Shown one piece after another: positions 5,720 to 8,841 of a DNA stretch of 8,841 nt; positions within the stretch are counted from its first letter, which is position 1, and every line of letters starts with the position of its first letter. Source of the stretch: JBBIJO01 sp037445895. GTDB lineage: Bacteria; Bacteroidota; Ignavibacteria; Kapaibacteriales; UBA2268. The stretch is from contig JBBIJO010000039.1 of the NCBI GenBank assembly GCA_037445895.1, positions 1 to 8,841 of the forward strand, given 5' to 3'. Under the pieces are notes generated by a model. The model searched no databases. It saw only the letters and a program-made list of their open reading frames with translations, and was not told the DNA's origin. A program made the translations under genes and the position numbers.

Positions 5720-7745
5720 AAATTTGTTTATTCTTCACTTATTAATTGCTATTACTTCATTTGTTTGCTTTAGCAAAGAGGATTCGAACAAATTTATCCA
5801 GTGGGCATCCATAGTCGTTGGTTACTCTTCGGAACGTGGACTGAAACAATATTCAGCAGAACAGGCTTTGGGCGAGCCAAACGTTCTACCTACTTTTGGT
5901 GAGTCTCCTTGTGCCTGGGCACCTCGTTTCGTCCGTTCAAGAGACATCGAGTATCTACATTTGGGTTTTGCTAATCCACAGCCAGTTAGAACAATCCTTG
6001 TCAATTTGAACAATTCTCCCAACTTTATCGACAAAATCTACCTTTTCGACGTAAACAACTCGAAATATCTTGTTTATTCGAAACAAACCAAAGAAATTTT
6101 CGATAAACAAGGGAATTTGGTTGCAATTTTAATCGAAAAAACCCATTATAAAGCCAAATCGATTCGAATAGAATTCAAGGCAAATGCTGCAATCGACTTT
6201 TTGCAGGTCGATGCGGTTGGGATCTCCGAATACGATATGAGTTCTTATCGAGTTGAAATAAACGAGTTGGCAATTCCCGAATTTGAAATCCAAGAGCCTG
6301 TAAATTTAGGGACAAAAATCAATAGTGTGGCGCAGGAACTTGCACCAATTGTTTCTCCCGATGGTCGTCGTCTATATTTCACTCGCGAAGGACACGAGGC
6401 GAATTTCGGAAAAGAGAAAAAACAAGACATTTGGTATTCCGATACTGACTCGGCTGGCGAATTCGGCTATCCCCACATTCTTGGCTATCCTATAAATAAC
6501 GACTACCATAACTTTGCGTTTGCTACTTCTGCCGATGGCAATTCGATACTCTTAGGCAATGTTTATCTTCCAAATGGCTTGATGAAAAAAGGCGTTTCTA
6601 TCTCTCAATTTAATGGAAAGGAATGGAGTTTACCACAACAGATTGAAATTGAAGGTTTCGATAATCTCAATAACCATACAGCTTATTTCTTATCGGCAAG
6701 TGGGAAAATTTTAATTTTATCGATTGAAACCGAAGAGTCTTATGGCGGGCTGGATTTGTATGTAAGCTTTTTGCAAGACGATGGGAAATGGTCGAAACCG
6801 CTTAATCTTGGCTCGGGAATAAATACTGCTGCGGACGAAACTTCTCCTTTCCTTGCCTATGACGACGAAACTATGTATTTCTCGTCTTCTGGTTATCCGG
6901 GGTATGGTTCTAACGATATTTTCTTTTCTCGCCGATTGGATACTACTTGGCGGAGTTGGTCTAAGCCTGTTAACTTAGGAAAAATCGTAAACACAAAACT
7001 TTGGGATGCTTATTTTAACATACCAGCGTCGGGAGATTATGCTTTTTTTGTTTCAACGAACAATTCCTTTGGTAGAGAAGATATTTTTAAGGTATATTTG
7101 CCGAAAGCCCTTCGACCCAAACCTGTTGTAATAGTTTATGGAACCGTGTTGAATAAAAAGACAAATCAACCGCTCGAAGCAACTATTCAATACGAAGTTC
7201 TACCCGAAGGAAAGATTGTTGGCATTGCAAAGTCTAATTCGCTTACCGGCGAATATAAAATTGTGCTTCCCGGCGGTGCAAAATATGGATTTTTAGCAAA
7301 AGCCGATAGTTTCGTTTCGATTAACGAAAACATAAATATTCGAGTTGATTTGCGATACCAGGAAATTCATCGCGATTTGTATTTGGTGCCTTTCGAAGTT
7401 GGCGAAACAGTTCGTTTGAACAACATTTTTTTTGAATACAACAAATCGGAACTTTTGGAAGATTCGTATTCCGAACTAAAGAGACTAACAAAGTTGTTGA
7501 AAGACAACCCCAATATGGAAATTGAAATCGCCGGTCATACCGACAATATTGGCTCGACAGCGTATAATCTCGATTTATCTCGCCGCCGAGCCCAATCGGT
7601 CGCCGATTATCTAACATCCGAAGGGATTGAGCCGCAAAGATTGAAAGTTAGGGGTTATGGGGAACGTCTTCCAGTCTCCTCGAACGAAACCGAAGAAGGA
7701 CGCCAAATGAATCGCCGTGTCGAGTTTAAAATTCTAAAGCGCTGA
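5694..7745 (+). CDS. Multidomain OmpA-like protein (Gal-binding-like + PD40 propeller + CRD + OmpA C-terminal)
   Basis: This is a 683-aa exported protein expected to tie the outer membrane or periplasm to peptidoglycan. Residues about 1-27 form a signal peptide (basic n-region, LFILHLLIAITSFVCF core) without a clean A-x-A or lipobox. Residues about 36-182 look like a discoidin/galactose-binding-type beta-sandwich (SAEQALGEP, then IEYLHLGF and KIYLFD strands). Residues about 203-470 hold PD40/WD40-like propeller blades (SPDGRRLYFT, QDIWYS, DETSPFLAYDDETMYFSS, SNDIFFSRR). Residues about 478-550 form a carboxypeptidase-regulatory-like domain. Residues about 572-683 are an OmpA C-terminal domain with FFEYNKSEL, GHTDNIGS, LSRRRA and NRRVEF. 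Asp617 and Arg632 fit the diaminopimelate-binding pair. Propeller-CRD-OmpA is the order found in the type IX secretion protein PorE of Porphyromonas, which has TPRs at its N-terminus instead, so a secretion-system role is possible but unproven. It overlaps folP by 26 bp. Confidence 0.9.
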   Translation: MIIYTSKIKNLFILHLLIAITSFVCFSKEDSNKFIQWASIVVGYSSERGLKQYSAEQALGEPNVLPTFGESPCAWAPRFVRSRDIEYLHLGFANPQPVRTILVNLNNSPNFIDKIYLFDVNNSKYLVYSKQTKEIFDKQGNLVAILIEKTHYKAKSIRIEFKANAAIDFLQVDAVGISEYDMSSYRVEINELAIPEFEIQEPVNLGTKINSVAQELAPIVSPDGRRLYFTREGHEANFGKEKKQDIWYSDTDSAGEFGYPHILGYPINNDYHNFAFATSADGNSILLGNVYLPNGLMKKGVSISQFNGKEWSLPQQIEIEGFDNLNNHTAYFLSASGKILILSIETEESYGGLDLYVSFLQDDGKWSKPLNLGSGINTAADETSPFLAYDDETMYFSSSGYPGYGSNDIFFSRRLDTTWRSWSKPVNLGKIVNTKLWDAYFNIPASGDYAFFVSTNNSFGREDIFKVYLPKALRPKPVVIVYGTVLNKKTNQPLEATIQYEVLPEGKIVGIAKSNSLTGEYKIVLPGGAKYGFLAKADSFVSINENINIRVDLRYQEIHRDLYLVPFEVGETVRLNNIFFEYNKSELLEDSYSELKRLTKLLKDNPNMEIEIAGHTDNIGSTAYNLDLSRRRAQSVADYLTSEGIEPQRLKVRGYGERLPVSSNETEEGRQMNRRVEFKILKR

Positions 7746-7770
7746 TTATATATTTTTAATAACCGTAAAC

Positions 7771-7798
7771 TTTTTGTAAATTGTATATTACTATATTG
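7771..7798 (+). promoter_or_regulatory. candidate promoter for arsR-plsC
   Basis: TTTTTG at 7771-7776, preceded by AAC as in the promoter before the lipoprotein gene, is followed 15 bp later by TATATTG at 7792-7798, one T short of TAnnTTTG. It lies in the 84-bp spacer after the OmpA-like gene and 31 bp before the ArsR start, the same distance as in the lipoprotein promoter. An alternative -7 box, TAAATTG, lies at 7777-7783. An autoregulatory ArsR operator would be expected here, but I found no clear inverted repeat. Confidence 0.35.
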
Positions 7799-7820
7799 AT
7801 AGATATTGATGAAGTTTTTC

Positions 7821-7824
7821 GAGG
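7821..7824 (+). promoter_or_regulatory. ribosome binding site deciding the ArsR start
   Basis: GAGG ends five bases before ATG 7830, nearly the same arrangement (GAGGTATTT-ATG) as for the lipoprotein gene (GAGGTTTTT-ATG). It favours ATG 7830 over the ATG at 7809, which has no such site. Confidence 0.6.
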
Positions 7825-7829
7825 TATTT

Positions 7830-8126
7830 ATGGGTAGAAGTAAAGGATTTACAGATTCAGAACTTGTAACCCTTGCAAGGGTCTTTAGCGTTCTTTCCCA
7901 AACTTCCCGTTTGAAAATTTTACGCTCGTTGGTCGAAGGGGAAAAATGCGTTACTGAAATAATTAATGCAACAGGCTTAATGCAAGCAAACGTATCGAAA
8001 CAAATCAAAATCTTGGAATCTGCTGGTATTGTTGGTTGCCGACCTGCTGGCTTGCAACGCTACTATCGTATTGTCGATCCTTCGATTCTTGAAATATGTG
8101 AGGCAATTTGCAAAAACCGAGAGTGA
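7830..8126 (+). CDS. ArsR-family winged-helix transcriptional regulator
   Basis: A 98-aa protein of the size and pattern of ArsR/SmtB repressors, which bind operator DNA as dimers and usually release it on sensing a metal, a thiol/redox signal or another ligand. The FSVLSQTSRLKILRSLVEGE segment (19-38) is the family's N-terminal helical signature. Residues about 42-66 form the helix-turn-helix (V-T-E-I, then TGLMQANVSKQIKILE and SAG). Residues about 67-83 form the wing ending QRYYRIVD. The classical metal site ELCVC-D-L is only half present: Cys40 aligns with the first Cys, but Thr42 replaces the second. Three further cysteines (70, 90, 94; the last two as C-x3-C) may form another metal or redox site. 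The gene overlaps plsC by 4 bp (19 bp if plsC starts at 8108), so the two are very likely one operon. Confidence 0.88.
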   Translation: MGRSKGFTDSELVTLARVFSVLSQTSRLKILRSLVEGEKCVTEIINATGLMQANVSKQIKILESAGIVGCRPAGLQRYYRIVDPSILEICEAICKNRE

Positions 8127-8839
8127 AAGCTTTCTTCGACGTTTTTCTTTTCCCCATCCGACTACTCTTGATTGTTGTTATTACGCTTATCGATTCTTCG
8201 TTTGCTATACTTGGAACAACGCTTTGCCCCAAATTTTATAGGCGGTTAAACCACTATCGCGCGTGGGCTCGCCGATTGCTTCGGGTTGCGGGAGTCGAAA
8301 TAGATGTCGTTGGGCTTGAACATCTTGCAAAAGAAAGAACTTACGTTTTCATTGCTAATCATTCAAGTTACTTTGATATTCCCGCAGTGTTCGTTGCTAT
8401 TCCATCGTTGCTTAGGATTATGTATAAAAAAGAGTTGGAGAAAATCCCGTTTTTTGGTTGGTATTTGAAAAAATCCGATTTTATCGCAGTCGATAGAGAA
8501 GAAAGCTCAACGGCAAGGAAAAGCTTGCTCGAAGCACTTAAACTCATAAGGGAAGATGTTTCTGTTTTACTCTTTCCCGAAGGAACCCGTTCTTTGGATG
8601 GACGATTGGGCGAGTTCAAACGTGGAGCATTCCTTTTGGCTACTAAATCGGGGAAAAGCATTGTTCCAGTAGCAATTGTCGGGGCAAACCGACTACTGCC
8701 GAAGGGAAGTATTTTCTTTCGTAGCGGAAAAATTTACGTAAAAGTCGGCAAGCCAATAGAACTAAACGAACCCCAAACGAAAGAAAATCTATCGAAATTG
8801 ATTGACGATGTAAGAGGGTGGATAGGAAGGGAAGTATAA
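8123..8839 (+). CDS. plsC: 1-acyl-sn-glycerol-3-phosphate acyltransferase (PlsC/LPLAT family)
   Basis: PlsC-type enzymes move an acyl chain from acyl-ACP or acyl-CoA to lysophosphatidic acid, making phosphatidic acid at the inner membrane. From GTG 8123 the protein is 238 aa, normal for the family. Residues about 6-32 form a hydrophobic membrane segment. Catalytic motif I is NHSSYFD (His80 and Asp85, the H-x4-D pair). DFIAVDR (119-125) is motif II, FPEGTRS (151-157) motif III and VPVAIVG (181-187) motif IV, so all four are present. The GTG overlaps the ArsR stop as GTGA, which suggests translational coupling. A TTG at 8108 with GAGG four bases upstream is a real alternative that would add five residues (MQKPR). 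The stop TAA at 8837-8839 lies just inside the window, so the gene is complete. A lysolipid acyltransferase with a different acceptor cannot be excluded. Confidence 0.93.
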   Translation: MKAFFDVFLFPIRLLLIVVITLIDSSFAILGTTLCPKFYRRLNHYRAWARRLLRVAGVEIDVVGLEHLAKERTYVFIANHSSYFDIPAVFVAIPSLLRIMYKKELEKIPFFGWYLKKSDFIAVDREESSTARKSLLEALKLIREDVSVLLFPEGTRSLDGRLGEFKRGAFLLATKSGKSIVPVAIVGANRLLPKGSIFFRSGKIYVKVGKPIELNEPQTKENLSKLIDDVRGWIGREV

Positions 8840-8841
8840 AT

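Overview
The window looks like part of a chromosomal contig from an uncultured, AT-leaning member of the FCB group (Bacteroidota/Chlorobiota/Ignavibacteria/Kapabacteria-like). Four things point there. An OmpA-family protein carries PD40 propeller repeats and a carboxypeptidase-regulatory-like domain. A secreted lipoprotein is built from transthyretin-like repeats. Promoter-like TAnnTTTG boxes precede at least two genes. The tmRNA tag resembles the ADDYSYAMAA-type tag I recall from Chlorobi. The phylum is an inference; nothing here fixes the genus. A run of exactly 100 Ns marks a scaffold join, so this is a draft or metagenome-derived assembly.

Layout. The left end is an almost complete tmRNA gene (ssrA) on the minus strand, lacking only the last two bases of the CCA end. 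All remaining genes are on the plus strand. After a 128-140 bp divergent spacer comes mrdA (penicillin-binding protein 2). Next, with its own promoter-like sequence and a clear GAGG ribosome site, is a lipoprotein of six ~90-residue repeats, each with the same four cysteines. The N gap falls inside its fifth repeat. The two gap edges share an exact 43-bp suffix/prefix, and collapsing them restores both the reading frame and the repeat length, so the gene is probably intact (665 aa) and the gap false. A 412-bp spacer with a perfect 16-17-bp palindrome follows. Then comes folP (dihydropteroate synthase), overlapped by 26 bp by a four-module OmpA-like outer-membrane/peptidoglycan-linking protein. 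The right end holds an ArsR-type regulator gene overlapping plsC, a 1-acylglycerol-3-phosphate acyltransferase.

How they fit together. Four of the six proteins concern the cell envelope: septum/side-wall peptidoglycan synthesis (PBP2), a cysteine-rich exported lipoprotein, a peptidoglycan-binding OmpA-like protein and a phospholipid acyltransferase. FolP (folate) and tmRNA (ribosome rescue) are housekeeping. The likely transcription units are ssrA alone (minus), mrdA, the lipoprotein, folP-ompA-like, and arsR-plsC. No mobile element, CRISPR array, tRNA or rRNA was seen. The least ordinary items are the four-cysteine repeat lipoprotein and the OmpA-like protein, whose architecture recalls the type IX secretion protein PorE but with a different N-terminal module.
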